Below, piece after piece: positions 1 to 6,819 of a stretch of DNA of 14,326 bases (position 1 is its first letter; the number at the start of each line of letters is the position of its first letter). The notes under the pieces were generated by a model. It searched no databases. It was not told the DNA's origin and worked only from the letters and a program-made list of their open reading frames with translations. The position numbers and the translations under genes were made by a program. The DNA comes from Erythrobacter sp. UBA2510 (GTDB lineage: Bacteria; Pseudomonadota; Alphaproteobacteria; Sphingomonadales; Sphingomonadaceae): the NCBI GenBank assembly GCA_002341345.1, contig DDNW01000114.1, forward strand, positions 19,142-33,467, read 5' to 3'.

Positions 1-1026
1 TTCCGAGTTACCCGTACCCTTGAATTCTTCGAAGATGACCTCGTCCATGCGGCTGCCGGTATCGATCAGCGCCGTGGCAATGATGGAAAGCGAGCCGCCC
101 TCCTCGATATTACGCGCTGCACCGAAGAAGCGCTTCGGCCGCTGGAGCGCATTGGCATCGACACCACCGGTCAGCACCTTGCCAGAGCTGGGCACAACCG
201 TGTTGTAGGCACGACCCAGGCGTGTAATCGAGTCGAGCAGGATCACGACGTCGCGCTTGTGTTCGACCAGACGCTTGGCCTTCTCGATCACCATTTCGGC
301 GACCTGGACGTGACGCGAAGCGGGTTCGTCGAAGGTCGAAGAGATGACTTCGCCCTTCACGCTGCGTTGCATATCGGTGACTTCCTCGGGTCGCTCATCG
401 ACGAGCAGGACCAGCAGAAACACCTCCGGGTGGTTGTCGGTGATCGCCTTGGCCATGTTCTGCAGCAAGACGGTTTTGCCGGTACGCGGCGGAGCGACAA
501 TCAGCGCACGTTGGCCCTTGCCCTGCGGGCTGATCAGATCGATTACGCGGGCCGACTTGTCCTTGACCGTCGGGTCCTTGGTATCGAGGTTGAGCCGCTC
601 GTCGGGATAGAGCGGAGTGAGGTTGTCGAAATTGGTCCGGTGGCGGACCGCGTCAGGATCGTCGTAATTGACCTTGAGCAGCTTGGTCAGCGCAAAATAA
701 CGCTCGCCATCCTTGGGCGCGCGAATTTCGCCTTCGACCGTATCGCCGGTCCTCAGGCCCCACTTGCGGACCTGATTGGGCGAGACGTAGATGTCGTCCG
801 GTCCGGCAAGGTAGTTTGCCTCCGGCGAACGCAGGAAGCCGAAACCATCCTGCAGCACCTCGATCGTGCCGATACCGAGGATCTCCTCGCCATCTTCCGC
901 AACCTCTTTCAGGATCGCGAACATCAGGTCCTGACGACGCATCGTCGATGCGCCCTCGACCTCGTATTCCTCAGCCATGGAGACCAGCTCCGCCGGGGTT
1001 CTTTGCTTTAACTCTTTTAAATGCAT
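1..1026 (-). CDS. rho: Transcription termination factor Rho (3' end outside window)
   Basis: Rho is a hexameric RNA-dependent ATPase and helicase that ends transcription at Rho-dependent sites. The minus strand reads from an ATG at 1026 ([16 protein letters not shown]) without a stop for 342 codons to the window edge; the family is about 420 residues, so the last fifth is missing. The N-terminal Rho domain is followed by a cold-shock-like RNA-binding part ([11 protein letters not shown], about 58–68). The Walker A loop APPRTGKT is at 178–185, the Walker B strand [15 protein letters not shown] at about 261–275, and the RNA-contacting loop [14 protein letters not shown] follows. All key motifs are intact. 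It is the promoter-distal member of the hemE–membrane protein–hemJ–rho series but has its own 177-base leader. Identity is near certain from the motifs. Confidence 0.97.
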   Translation of the reverse strand, partial: MHLKELKQRTPAELVSMAEEYEVEGASTMRRQDLMFAILKEVAEDGEEILGIGTIEVLQDGFGFLRSPEANYLAGPDDIYVSPNQVRKWGLRTGDTVEGEIRAPKDGERYFALTKLLKVNYDDPDAVRHRTNFDNLTPLYPDERLNLDTKDPTVKDKSARVIDLISPQGKGQRALIVAPPRTGKTVLLQNMAKAITDNHPEVFLLVLLVDERPEEVTDMQRSVKGEVISSTFDEPASRHVQVAEMVIEKAKRLVEHKRDVVILLDSITRLGRAYNTVVPSSGKVLTGGVDANALQRPKRFFGAARNIEEGGSLSIIATALIDTGSRMDEVIFEEFKGTGNSE

Positions 1027-1083
1027 GGGTATTTTCCGTGATATTTGGGGAGCCGGCAGGCCATATGGGCTTGGAGAAAGCAG

Positions 1084-1117
1084 ACCCGGTCGCTCGATCT
1101 GGCGACCTCAGCCGGGT
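1084..1117 (-). promoter_or_regulatory. Stem-loop in the rho leader / hemJ–rho gap
   Basis: In the 177 bases between hemJ and rho, GGTCGC at 1088–1093 pairs with GCGACC at 1102–1107 around an 8-base loop. ACCC at 1084–1087 can also pair with GGGT at 1114–1117 across a one-sided bulge. No T-run follows on the minus strand, so it is not a standard intrinsic terminator. A TTGACC hexamer at 1149–1154 and a CATAAT hexamer at 1129–1134 (both read on the minus strand) lie just upstream, but only 14 bases apart, so the promoter is uncertain. In other bacteria rho is autoregulated by attenuation in its leader, which is a possible role here. Confidence 0.4.
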
Positions 1118-1203
1118 GGGAACGCGAATTATGCCTTTCGTCTGGCGTGGTCAATTCGCAAATCGAATATTGGTGGCGAAGCGAGTTCTCAGAAGGCCCG
1201 AAA

Positions 1204-1647
1204 TCAGAAGGGACGCACGATCACGAGGATTACGATCACGGCCAGCAGCACGCCAGGCACCTCGCCCCACATGCGCAATTGCTTCTCGCTCAACGGTCGC
1301 GCACCTCGCGCCATGGCCTTGGACCGGGATACCATCCAGCCATGGAAGCCGGTCAGTGCCAGCACGAACAGAAGTTTGGCGTGGAACCAACCTTCGCTAA
1401 AGACGCCGGTGGTGTGGGCCAGCAACAGGCCCAGCACCCAGACGACGATCAGGCTGGGCGTCAGGATCACCTTGCGCAGCAGACCGCTGCGCTTGGCCCA
1501 GAGCGCCTCTTCCTCCGAGCCCGGCTCGGTCCCCAGCATGTAGATCATCTGGCGTGGCAACATGAACAGGCCGGCCAACCAGAAGACCATGAAGATGACA
1601 TGGCCGGACTTGAGCCAGAGGTAGAGCATCGCAAAGGTATCCTGCAT
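1204..1647 (-). CDS. hemJ: Protoporphyrinogen oxidase HemJ (CopD-like membrane protein)
   Basis: HemJ oxidises protoporphyrinogen IX to protoporphyrin IX, the penultimate step of heme synthesis, in the cytoplasmic membrane. The 147-residue product has the usual family length and four hydrophobic helices (about 12–32, 57–77, 88–105 and 130–145). The first helix holds the conserved LKSGHVIFMVFWLAGLFMLPR stretch, with a lysine and a histidine like those implicated in heme binding in this family. WFHAKLL lies in the third helix. The ATG at 1647 was chosen because MQD fits known homologues; an internal ATG at 1629 has a better-spaced purine stretch upstream (AGGA) and remains possible. The gene lies 59 bases downstream of the membrane protein gene and near hemE, another heme gene, which supports the role. 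The family assignment is good; the enzymatic role is inferred from homologues. Confidence 0.9.
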   Translation of the reverse strand: MQDTFAMLYLWLKSGHVIFMVFWLAGLFMLPRQMIYMLGTEPGSEEEALWAKRSGLLRKVILTPSLIVVWVLGLLLAHTTGVFSEGWFHAKLLFVLALTGFHGWMVSRSKAMARGARPLSEKQLRMWGEVPGVLLAVIVILVIVRPF

Positions 1648-1706
1648 GGCGGTTTAATAGGCCTGGGATAGGGCTGCGTCACCCAAAGATTACACCGAGC
1701 CTTCGA

Positions 1707-2423
1707 TCAGCCGAGAACCAGTGCAACCGTCGAGGCCAGATTCTTCTGGTAACGCCAGATGGCATCGATGAACAAAAGAACGCCCCCGCCTTCCATGGCT
1801 TCTTCGAGATTCGCGACCATTCGATAAGACCAGTATTCGCGCGAAATCGTGGTCCACGAGATGTGTTGATCCAATGCCTCGTCCCACACGAGGTGCGCGG
1901 TGATAGCTTCGAGAAATACTGCACCCCCGATGAAAATCACCGCGGAAAGTACCAGCTGCATCTGAAGCCGCGGGGTGAAAGACCGGATGAACGGAATATA
2001 CGCAAGAAATCCAAGGATGCCGACAATGCCGGCCGGGATCACCCACGCAAACAGCAAATAACCGCTGGTGGGAAAATAGGCCGATATCGCGCCCGATATC
2101 TTCTCGTGGATCTGAACGAATTCGTCACACGACAATCCGGCAAAAATCAGGCTGAGCAAAAGCCAGTGAAACCTCAACGGGTTTTTCTCTGCGAAAAGCT
2201 GAATGCTGACGAAAGCGAGAATCAAGGCTGCAAACAAGAGATTTGTCGATGACATCCACGTGTAGAAGCTGACTTCGTGATCGACATCGAGCAGGTACAG
2301 CTTGTCACCAAGGTTGCCGGACAAGAAGAGGACATCCTGAAGGACGCTGAGCCCGATAAGGGCTGCCCATACCAGCGTCAGGGCAGCCATCACCCGGACA
2401 TGGGAAATCCTGAGAGTTGCCAT
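1707..2423 (-). CDS. Multi-pass membrane protein of unknown function, low GC
   Basis: I do not recognise a named function. The 238-residue product has about six hydrophobic segments (near 10–29, 58–77, 86–98, 120–144, 155–175 and a weak one near 212–223). Conserved-looking polar groups sit beside them: DHEVSFYTW at 48–56, CDEFVQIHE at 99–107 and NLEEAMEGGG at 205–214. Uncharacterised bacterial membrane proteins with a DE..xxHE motif and a later EE..E.xG motif are known to me, and acidic plus histidine residues at membrane edges suggest metal or heme binding, which is only inference. The ATG at 2423 has a strong GGAGG at 2431–2435, 7 bases away. Base composition is unlike its neighbours: 116 G/C in the 240 bases at 2101–2340 (48%), against 162 in 240 at 2701–2940 in hemE (68%). 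It separates hemE from hemJ and may be a transferred insertion. Confidence 0.85.
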   Translation of the reverse strand: MATLRISHVRVMAALTLVWAALIGLSVLQDVLFLSGNLGDKLYLLDVDHEVSFYTWMSSTNLLFAALILAFVSIQLFAEKNPLRFHWLLLSLIFAGLSCDEFVQIHEKISGAISAYFPTSGYLLFAWVIPAGIVGILGFLAYIPFIRSFTPRLQMQLVLSAVIFIGGAVFLEAITAHLVWDEALDQHISWTTISREYWSYRMVANLEEAMEGGGVLLFIDAIWRYQKNLASTVALVLG

Positions 2424-2438
2424 CCTTCATCCTCCAAA

Positions 2439-2451
2439 ACCCGTTCCGGGT
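2439..2451 (-). terminator. Small hairpin with T-run just before the membrane protein RBS
   Basis: On the minus strand ACCCG and CGGGT form a five-base-pair stem with a GAA loop, followed at once by TTTT and then the GGAGG ribosome binding site of the membrane protein gene. It could be a weak terminator or attenuator limiting read-through from hemE, or an incidental palindrome. The stem is short, so confidence is low. Confidence 0.3.
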
Positions 2452-2520
2452 CCTGGCGCATTAAGGCGGAAGGAACGTCGCGCCAGCTCGGGAAAGCGCT
2501 CTTTGCAACAAAACCGTAAC

Positions 2521-2542
2521 ATTTAAAGCCGGAAAATGCGGC
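2521..2542 (-). terminator. Possible weak terminator after hemE
   Basis: Directly after the hemE stop, GCCG (read from 2542) pairs with CGGC (ending at 2528) around a 7-base loop, followed by TTTAAAT on the minus strand. A four-pair stem is weak, so this may only slow polymerase. Confidence 0.22.
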
Positions 2543-2547
2543 GCGGG

Positions 2548-3573
2548 TCAGATGTCCCGATTTCGCACGATTTCGATCAAGCGCTCCACATTGGCAATCG
2601 GCGTCGTCTTGTCGATGCCGTGGCCCAGATTGAAGACATGCGGCCGGTCGGCAAAGGTACGCAGGACACCGGTAATGCCCTGCTCCAGTTCATCACCGCC
2701 CGCCAGCAGCAGCAGCGGATCGAGATTGCCCTGCACCGGCAGATCGGCCGGGAGGACCCTGGCCGCCCATTCGGGATCGACCGTTTCGTCGAGTCCCAGC
2801 GCATCGACTCCGGTTTCACGCGCATAGGCCGCCAGCTTGCCGCCTGCCCCCTTGGGGAAACCGATCACCGGAACCCCCGGATGCCGCGCATGGATCGCTG
2901 CCGTGATGGCTGCATTGGGCGCAATGACCCAGCGCTCGAACTGCGCCGGCGACAGGCTGCCCGCCCAACTGTCGAAAAGTTGCACGGCTTCCGCCCCGGC
3001 CTCGATCTGGCCGGAGAGGTAGGCGATCGTGCTCTCCACGATCGCATCGATGATCGCCTGAAATGCGGGCGGGTCGCGATAGGCCATGGCGCGGGTGGCG
3101 AACTGATCGCGGCTGCCTTCGCCTGCGACCATGTAGGTCGCCACGGTCCACGGCGAACCTGCAAAGCCGAGCATGGTCACCCCTGGCGGCAATTGCTGAC
3201 GGCACAGGCGCACGGTTTCGTAGATCGGATCGAAATGTTCAGGCGCTGGGGTAAAGTCGGACAGCGCCGCATCGAGCAGTCGCGGTGAAAGCCTTGGCCC
3301 CTCGCCCGCTAGGAATTCGAGCGTCTGGCCGAGCGCATGGGGCACGATCAGAATGTCGGAAAACAGGATCGCCCCGTCAAAGCCGAACCGTCGGATAGGC
3401 TGCAAGGTGATCTCGGCCGCGGCCTTACTGTCGTAAACCAGCGCGAGGAAACCGCCCTTCTCAGCCCTGAGTGCGCGATATTCGGGAAGATAGCGCCCGG
3501 CCTGACGCATGAGCCACATGGGCACCTGATCAGGGCGCTGGCCGCGCAGGGTTTCGAGAAGGGGGCCGGGCAT
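2548..3573 (-). CDS. hemE: Uroporphyrinogen decarboxylase HemE
   Basis: HemE removes four carboxyl groups from uroporphyrinogen III to give coproporphyrinogen III in the cytoplasm. The product (341 residues from the chosen start) carries the family signature at its N-terminus (PMWLMRQAGRYLPEYR), the substrate-pocket stretch FDGAILFSDILIVPHALG, the GFAGSPWTVATYM segment and the C-terminal FNLGHGIDKTTP. Length is normal. I chose the ATG at 3573 (MPGPLLETLRG), which matches sphingomonad homologues; an in-frame TTG at 3585 would add four residues and leave almost no leader between the gene and the A/T run. No strong ribosome binding site is visible for either start. The A/T-rich block at 3591–3612 contains TATAAT-like sequences in this direction and probably includes its promoter. 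In Caulobacter hemE flanks the chromosomal origin, and the same seems true here. Confidence 0.97.
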   Translation of the reverse strand: MPGPLLETLRGQRPDQVPMWLMRQAGRYLPEYRALRAEKGGFLALVYDSKAAAEITLQPIRRFGFDGAILFSDILIVPHALGQTLEFLAGEGPRLSPRLLDAALSDFTPAPEHFDPIYETVRLCRQQLPPGVTMLGFAGSPWTVATYMVAGEGSRDQFATRAMAYRDPPAFQAIIDAIVESTIAYLSGQIEAGAEAVQLFDSWAGSLSPAQFERWVIAPNAAITAAIHARHPGVPVIGFPKGAGGKLAAYARETGVDALGLDETVDPEWAARVLPADLPVQGNLDPLLLLAGGDELEQGITGVLRTFADRPHVFNLGHGIDKTTPIANVERLIEIVRNRDI

Positions 3574-3590
3574 CGAGGGGTCCAATCCAA

Positions 3591-3612
3591 TATAATAATA
3601 TTATATATATAT
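3591..3612. other. A/T-only block: candidate DNA unwinding element
   Basis: All 22 bases are A or T, including an ATAATATTAT palindrome at 3595–3604 and a TA-dinucleotide run. TATAAT hexamers occur on the plus strand at 3591–3596 and on the minus strand at 3600–3605, so the block may also supply the -10 element of a hemE promoter. It lies 18 bases upstream of the hemE ATG. Confidence 0.6.
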
Positions 3613-3633
3613 GATGATGGAGTTTGTTGGTCC

Positions 3634-3649
3634 TGTGGATTGTGGGGAT
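3634..3649 (-). promoter_or_regulatory. DnaA box pair: CAATCCACA next to a W-box (TCCCCA)
   Basis: Read on the minus strand, 3642–3634 gives CAATCCACA with the full ATCCACA core. It overlaps by two bases a TGTGGGGAT sequence (3641–3649) that contains the minus-strand W-box TCCCCA at 3643–3648. The pair lies 22 bases from the A/T block, a spacing like that between DnaA boxes and the unwinding element in other origins. Confidence 0.55.
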
Positions 3650-3742
3650 TGCGCGCCACTGCCTGAATTATCCCGCTTTGAACAGGGGCACGGAGCACGC
3701 GAATCGTGGCTGTTGGCCGTCAAGCAAAGCTTCTCCCCGTAA

Positions 3743-3748
3743 TCCCCA
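3743..3748 (+). promoter_or_regulatory. W-box-like TCCCCA
   Basis: The sequence TAATCCCCA ends at 3748 and matches TTATCCACA at seven of nine positions. TCCCCA is the weak DnaA site (W-box) described for the Caulobacter origin. A near match (TCCCCG) sits at 3734–3739. Confidence 0.4.
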
Positions 3749-3820
3749 GCCTGTCGAAATCGCGGGTCTGCCTGTCCATAGCCTTGCGCGCCAAAAGCCA
3801 TGTTTCGGGCATGGAATTCA

Positions 3821-3826
3821 TCCCCA
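3821..3826 (+). promoter_or_regulatory. W-box-like TCCCCA
   Basis: TCATCCCCA at 3818–3826 matches TTATCCACA at seven of nine positions and carries the TCCCCA core, in the same orientation as the site at 3743. Confidence 0.4.
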
Positions 3827-3865
3827 TGCTTGTCCGCCGATTGCTCCCGTGGTTTATGCCGTGAT

Positions 3866-3874
3866 CTATCCACA
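3866..3874 (+). promoter_or_regulatory. DnaA box CTATCCACA overlapping the ppsR start codon
   Basis: This is the best DnaA-box match in the gap (eight of nine to TTATCCACA). Its last base is the A of the ppsR ATG. It probably serves as the outer DnaA site of the origin and could also make ppsR transcription sensitive to DnaA. Confidence 0.6.
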
Positions 3875-4719
3875 TGCCGCAGCTTCATCTCCACCTGCTC
3901 TCGGACTCGACCGGCGAAACGCTCGAGATGATCGCCAAGGCGGCGCTCGCCCAGTTCGATGCCGCAGAGGTAACGCGCCATTTCTGGCCGATGGTCCGAT
4001 CGCGTCAGCATCTCGACCGGATCATGGACGAGTTCAAGGCCAACCCCGGTCTTGTCCTCTATACATTGGTCAATCCGGAAATCCGCAGTCGGCTGGAAGA
4101 ACGGTGCCGTGCGCTTGGCCTGCCGCATGTCGCCGCGCTCGATACGGTTACCTCTGCGCTGGAGGAGAGGCTCGGCCAGCAAGCCTCGGGCCGACCGGGC
4201 AAGCAACACAAGATGGACGAGGCCTATTTCGCACGGGTCGAGGCGATCCAGTTCACCATCGCGCATGACGACGGCATCGGGTGGGACAATTGGGAAGAGG
4301 CCGATATCGTGCTGGCCGGTGTATCGCGCACCTCGAAAACACCGACCAGCATCTATCTCGCAAATCGCAGCTATAAGGTCGCCAATATTCCACTGGTGCC
4401 CGAAAGCCCGCCCCCGCCCTCGCTGTTCCAGCTCAAGAACCCGCTGGTGGTGGGTCTGACCACCGCGCCGCAGCGGCTGGTGCAAGTGCGCCGCAACCGC
4501 CTGCTGGCATTGAACGAAAAGGCGAACACCTCCTATGTCGACAATGAGCATGTCGAGAAGGAAGTCGCTTTCGCGCGTCGCATGTTCGCCGACAATGGCT
4601 GGCCGGTGATCGATGTCACGCGCCGCTCGATCGAGGAGACGGCGGCGGCAGTGATCAACCTGTATAATGAGCGGCAGGGGCGCGAGATTCCCCCACGCGT
4701 TGGGCCAAAGCCGATATGA
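3874..4719 (+). CDS. ppsR: PEP synthase / PPDK regulatory protein (bifunctional Ser/Thr kinase and phosphorylase, DUF299)
   Basis: This family inactivates phosphoenolpyruvate synthase or pyruvate phosphate dikinase by ADP-dependent phosphorylation of a threonine and reactivates it by phosphate-dependent phosphorolysis, controlling pyruvate–PEP interconversion. The 281-residue product has normal length. The N-terminal [12 protein letters not shown] signature is at 4–16, the P-loop GVSRTSKT at 149–156, and the C-terminal [14 protein letters not shown] at about 249–262. An in-frame TGA at 3862–3864 rules out any earlier start, so the ATG at 3874 stands, yet no Shine-Dalgarno sequence precedes it. 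That ATG shares a base with a DnaA box. The stop overlaps the maf start (ATGA at 4716–4719), so the two genes are probably translationally coupled. Which of the two substrate enzymes is used cannot be told from this window. Confidence 0.95.
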   Translation: MPQLHLHLLSDSTGETLEMIAKAALAQFDAAEVTRHFWPMVRSRQHLDRIMDEFKANPGLVLYTLVNPEIRSRLEERCRALGLPHVAALDTVTSALEERLGQQASGRPGKQHKMDEAYFARVEAIQFTIAHDDGIGWDNWEEADIVLAGVSRTSKTPTSIYLANRSYKVANIPLVPESPPPPSLFQLKNPLVVGLTTAPQRLVQVRRNRLLALNEKANTSYVDNEHVEKEVAFARRMFADNGWPVIDVTRRSIEETAAAVINLYNERQGREIPPRVGPKPI

Positions 4720-5297
4720 CTCTCGTTCTCGCATCGAAAAGCGCCTCGCGCCGCGCCATGCTCGCGGCGGCGGGTGTCGACTTTCGTATCGTGCCCGCCG
4801 CAATCGACGAGCGAGCGCTCGAGGCGGGCCTGACCGATGCTGCCCCGGCAGAAATCGCGCTGGCGCTGGCCGAAGCCAAGGCGCTGGCAGTGGACGGCGA
4901 AGGCGCACCCGTGCTCGGCAGCGATTCGCTCGTCGTGGTCGAGGGGCGGCGGTTCGACAAGCCTGCCAGCCGCGATGATGCCGCAGACCATTTGTGTTTC
5001 TTTTCGGGTAAGGTGATGGAGCTGCACTCGGCGGCCGCACTGGCGCAAGATGATACAATCGTCTGGAGCCATGCGGCACTCGCCCGCCTCCATGTCCGCG
5101 AACTCGACGACCAATTCATTGAAAGCTACCTCGATACCGAATGGCCCGAGGTCGGCCAGTGCGTCGGCGTGTTCCGTATAGAGGGTCGCGGGGTGCAGTT
5201 GTTCGACGCGATCGAGGGTGACCATTTCACCGTCCTTGGCATGCCCTTGCTGCCGGTTCTCGGCGCATTGCGCGACATGGAACGGGTGCGCGCGTGA
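4716..5297 (+). CDS. maf: Maf family nucleotide pyrophosphatase
   Basis: Maf proteins hydrolyse non-canonical or modified nucleoside triphosphates to monophosphates, which helps keep them out of nucleic acids; some homologues affect cell division. The 193-residue product has the family's length and motifs: ASKSASRR at 6–13, the catalytic-aspartate region GSDSLVV at 68–74, DKPAS at 81–85, and [10 protein letters not shown] at 97–106, followed by [22 protein letters not shown]. The ATG at 4716 overlaps the ppsR stop by four bases, and its own TGA overlaps the aroE GTG (GTGA at 5294–5297). The subfamily (dTTP/UTP-type or 7-methyl-GTP-type) cannot be set with confidence. In Caulobacter a similar set of genes follows the origin. 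Confidence 0.94.
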   Translation: MTLVLASKSASRRAMLAAAGVDFRIVPAAIDERALEAGLTDAAPAEIALALAEAKALAVDGEGAPVLGSDSLVVVEGRRFDKPASRDDAADHLCFFSGKVMELHSAAALAQDDTIVWSHAALARLHVRELDDQFIESYLDTEWPEVGQCVGVFRIEGRGVQLFDAIEGDHFTVLGMPLLPVLGALRDMERVRA

Positions 5298-6160
5298 CCC
5301 AATATGCAGAGGTCATCGGCGATCCCATCGCCCAGTCGAAGAGTCCGGCAATCCACGGCTACTGGATCGAGAAGCTGGGGCTCGAGGCGGATTATCGTGC
5401 CTGCCATGTCCGACCAGACGGGCTCGCCAACTATTTCGCCGCGCGCCGCGAAGATGAGAACTGGCGAGGGTGCAATATCACCATGCCGCACAAGCAGGCT
5501 GCGATCGGTTTTCTTGACCGGCTCGAAATCGGCGCCGAGCTGATCGGCGCGGTCAACACGGTCGCCGTGCGGCGGAGAGCCGAAAAGGTCGCGTTGCTCG
5601 GCAGCAATACCGACATGGCCGGCTTCCTCGAGCCCTTGGAGGCGGAGCTGGCCAAGTCGCACCTGTTCCGCATGGCACGCGTGCTGGGCACGGGCGGCGC
5701 GGCACGTGCGGTGGTCGCCGCGCTGGCCGAACATGGCTTTACCGTGGTGCTGGCGGGCCGCAATCCGGACAAGGCTGCGGCGCTGCTTAAAGAGATTGAT
5801 CCTGAGGGCGAGCATCACGCTGTTGACCTGGCGCATTTTGCCGATGGTACCGACTTTGCCTTCGACGATCGCGAGGGCTGTCTCGACCTCGTGGTCAATG
5901 CCAGCCCGCTGGGGATGGCGGGGCAGCCGCCGCTGCTGTTCGATCACAGCCATGTGCCCCCGGGTGCGATTATCTACGACATCGTGACCCATCCGATCGA
6001 CACACCGCTGCTGGTCGAGGCGCGGGCGCGCGGCTTCCGCACGCTCGACGGGCTCAACATGCTGATTGGACAGGCAGCAAAAGCGTTCGAGCGGTTCTTC
6101 GGGGTTGCTCCGCCGCGCGAGGATTGCGATGCCGAACTACGCAGGCTGCTGACGTCATGA
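5294..6160 (+). CDS. aroE: Shikimate dehydrogenase (NADP+)
   Basis: AroE reduces 3-dehydroshikimate to shikimate in the pathway to chorismate and aromatic amino acids. The 288-residue product contains the shikimate-binding serines in [10 protein letters not shown] (13–22), the catalytic lysine K67 in [11 protein letters not shown] (60–70), N88 in GAVNTV and D107 in SNTDMAGF. The Rossmann loop GTGGAARA is at 132–139, with GRNPDKA (155–161) as the cofactor-ribose loop, and the C-terminal GLNMLIGQA is at 253–261. All expected catalytic residues are present. The start is GTG at 5294, overlapping the maf stop, and the stop overlaps the coaE ATG (ATGA at 6157–6160). These overlaps suggest one transcript with coupled translation. 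Confidence 0.97.
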   Translation: MTQYAEVIGDPIAQSKSPAIHGYWIEKLGLEADYRACHVRPDGLANYFAARREDENWRGCNITMPHKQAAIGFLDRLEIGAELIGAVNTVAVRRRAEKVALLGSNTDMAGFLEPLEAELAKSHLFRMARVLGTGGAARAVVAALAEHGFTVVLAGRNPDKAAALLKEIDPEGEHHAVDLAHFADGTDFAFDDREGCLDLVVNASPLGMAGQPPLLFDHSHVPPGAIIYDIVTHPIDTPLLVEARARGFRTLDGLNMLIGQAAKAFERFFGVAPPREDCDAELRRLLTS

Positions 6161-6798
6161 CCAACGAAATATCAGGTGTGAAAACGGGTCCCCTCGTTCT
6201 TGGCCTCACCGGCTCGATCGGCATGGGCAAGAGTACGGTCGCGCAGATGTTCGAAGAGCTGGGCATTCCGGTGTTCGATGCCGATGCCGAGGTCCGGCGG
6301 ATGCAGGGCCCGGGCGGCAAATTGCTGGCCGAGATCGAGTCGGCCTTTCCCGGCACGACCGGACCCACAGGGGTCGATCGCGATGCGCTGGGCCTGAAAG
6401 TGTTCAGCGACCGCGACGCGATGGCGCGGCTTGAGGGCATCGTCCACCCGGCGGTGCGCGATTCGCGAATGCAGTTCCTCGCCGATAATGCCGATGCGCC
6501 ACTGATCGTGTTCGATGTCCCGCTGCTCTACGAAACCGGGGGCGAGCAGCATGTCGACCGGGTGGTCGTCGTCTCTGCTCCGGCCGAGGTACAGCGCGCC
6601 CGCGTTCTCGCTCGCCCTGCGATGACCGAAGAAAAACTGGCCGGAATTCTCGATCTGCAATTGCCCGATGCGGCCAAGCGGGCGCGGGCGGATTACCTGA
6701 TCGATACCGGGCTTGAACTGACCGAAACGCGCAAAGCGGTGGAAGAGCTGGTGGACAGGTTGCGGGAAGAACGCGGCCCTGCCTTGCAAGGCGACTGA
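6157..6798 (+). CDS. coaE: Dephospho-CoA kinase
   Basis: CoaE phosphorylates the 3'-hydroxyl of dephospho-CoA with ATP, the last step of coenzyme A synthesis. From the ATG at 6157 it is 213 residues, typical of the family. The P-loop GSIGMGKST is at 19–27, followed by FDADAEVRRM (the substrate-binding aspartate region), HPAVRDSRM and FDVPLLYETGGE. A start further upstream (TTG at 6124) is possible, but the ATG at 6157 forms a four-base ATGA overlap with aroE like the two preceding junctions and matches the usual N-terminus. It ends the tightly overlapped run; dnaQ follows after 21 bases. Confidence 0.96.
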   Translation: MTNEISGVKTGPLVLGLTGSIGMGKSTVAQMFEELGIPVFDADAEVRRMQGPGGKLLAEIESAFPGTTGPTGVDRDALGLKVFSDRDAMARLEGIVHPAVRDSRMQFLADNADAPLIVFDVPLLYETGGEQHVDRVVVVSAPAEVQRARVLARPAMTEEKLAGILDLQLPDAAKRARADYLIDTGLELTETRKAVEELVDRLREERGPALQGD

Positions 6799-6819
6799 CT
6801 CGGGCGGCATAGAGTCGCC

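Larger units (their letters stand above)
3574..3873. other. Putative chromosomal replication origin (oriC)
   Basis: This 300-base gap between divergent hemE and ppsR has no convincing gene. Positions 3591–3612 are 22 consecutive A/T bases, a good candidate unwinding element in otherwise GC-rich DNA. DnaA-like sites follow: TGTGGATTG at 3634–3642 (minus strand CAATCCACA), TGGGGA at 3643–3648, TCCCCA at 3743–3748 and 3821–3826, and CTATCCACA at 3866–3874, which differs by one base from TTATCCACA. Caulobacter's origin lies next to hemE and uses TGATCCACA G-boxes plus weak TCCCCA W-boxes. One GANTC methylation site (GAATC, 3701–3705) is present. No TTAA occurs anywhere in the gap, so a canonical CtrA site (TTAA-N7-TTAA) is absent. 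All genes for several kb on each side point outward. GC skew and homologue data were not available. Confidence 0.75.

Noticed and set aside
259..1011. Plus-strand open frame of 250 codons opposite rho
   Set aside because: Rho is unmistakable on the minus strand; this is its complement.
1126..1154. rho promoter TTGACC with TAATTC (17-base spacer) or CATAAT (14-base spacer)
   Set aside because: Neither pair has both a good -10 and a proper spacer, so I did not call it as a feature.
3574..3873. CtrA sites in the origin
   Set aside because: No TTAA occurs in the gap, so no canonical TTAA-N7-TTAA can exist there.
3601..5079. Minus-strand open frame of 492 codons across ppsR and the origin
   Set aside because: It is antisense to ppsR and maf, is rich in Arg, His and Gln as expected from a high-GC shadow frame, and has no recognisable domain.
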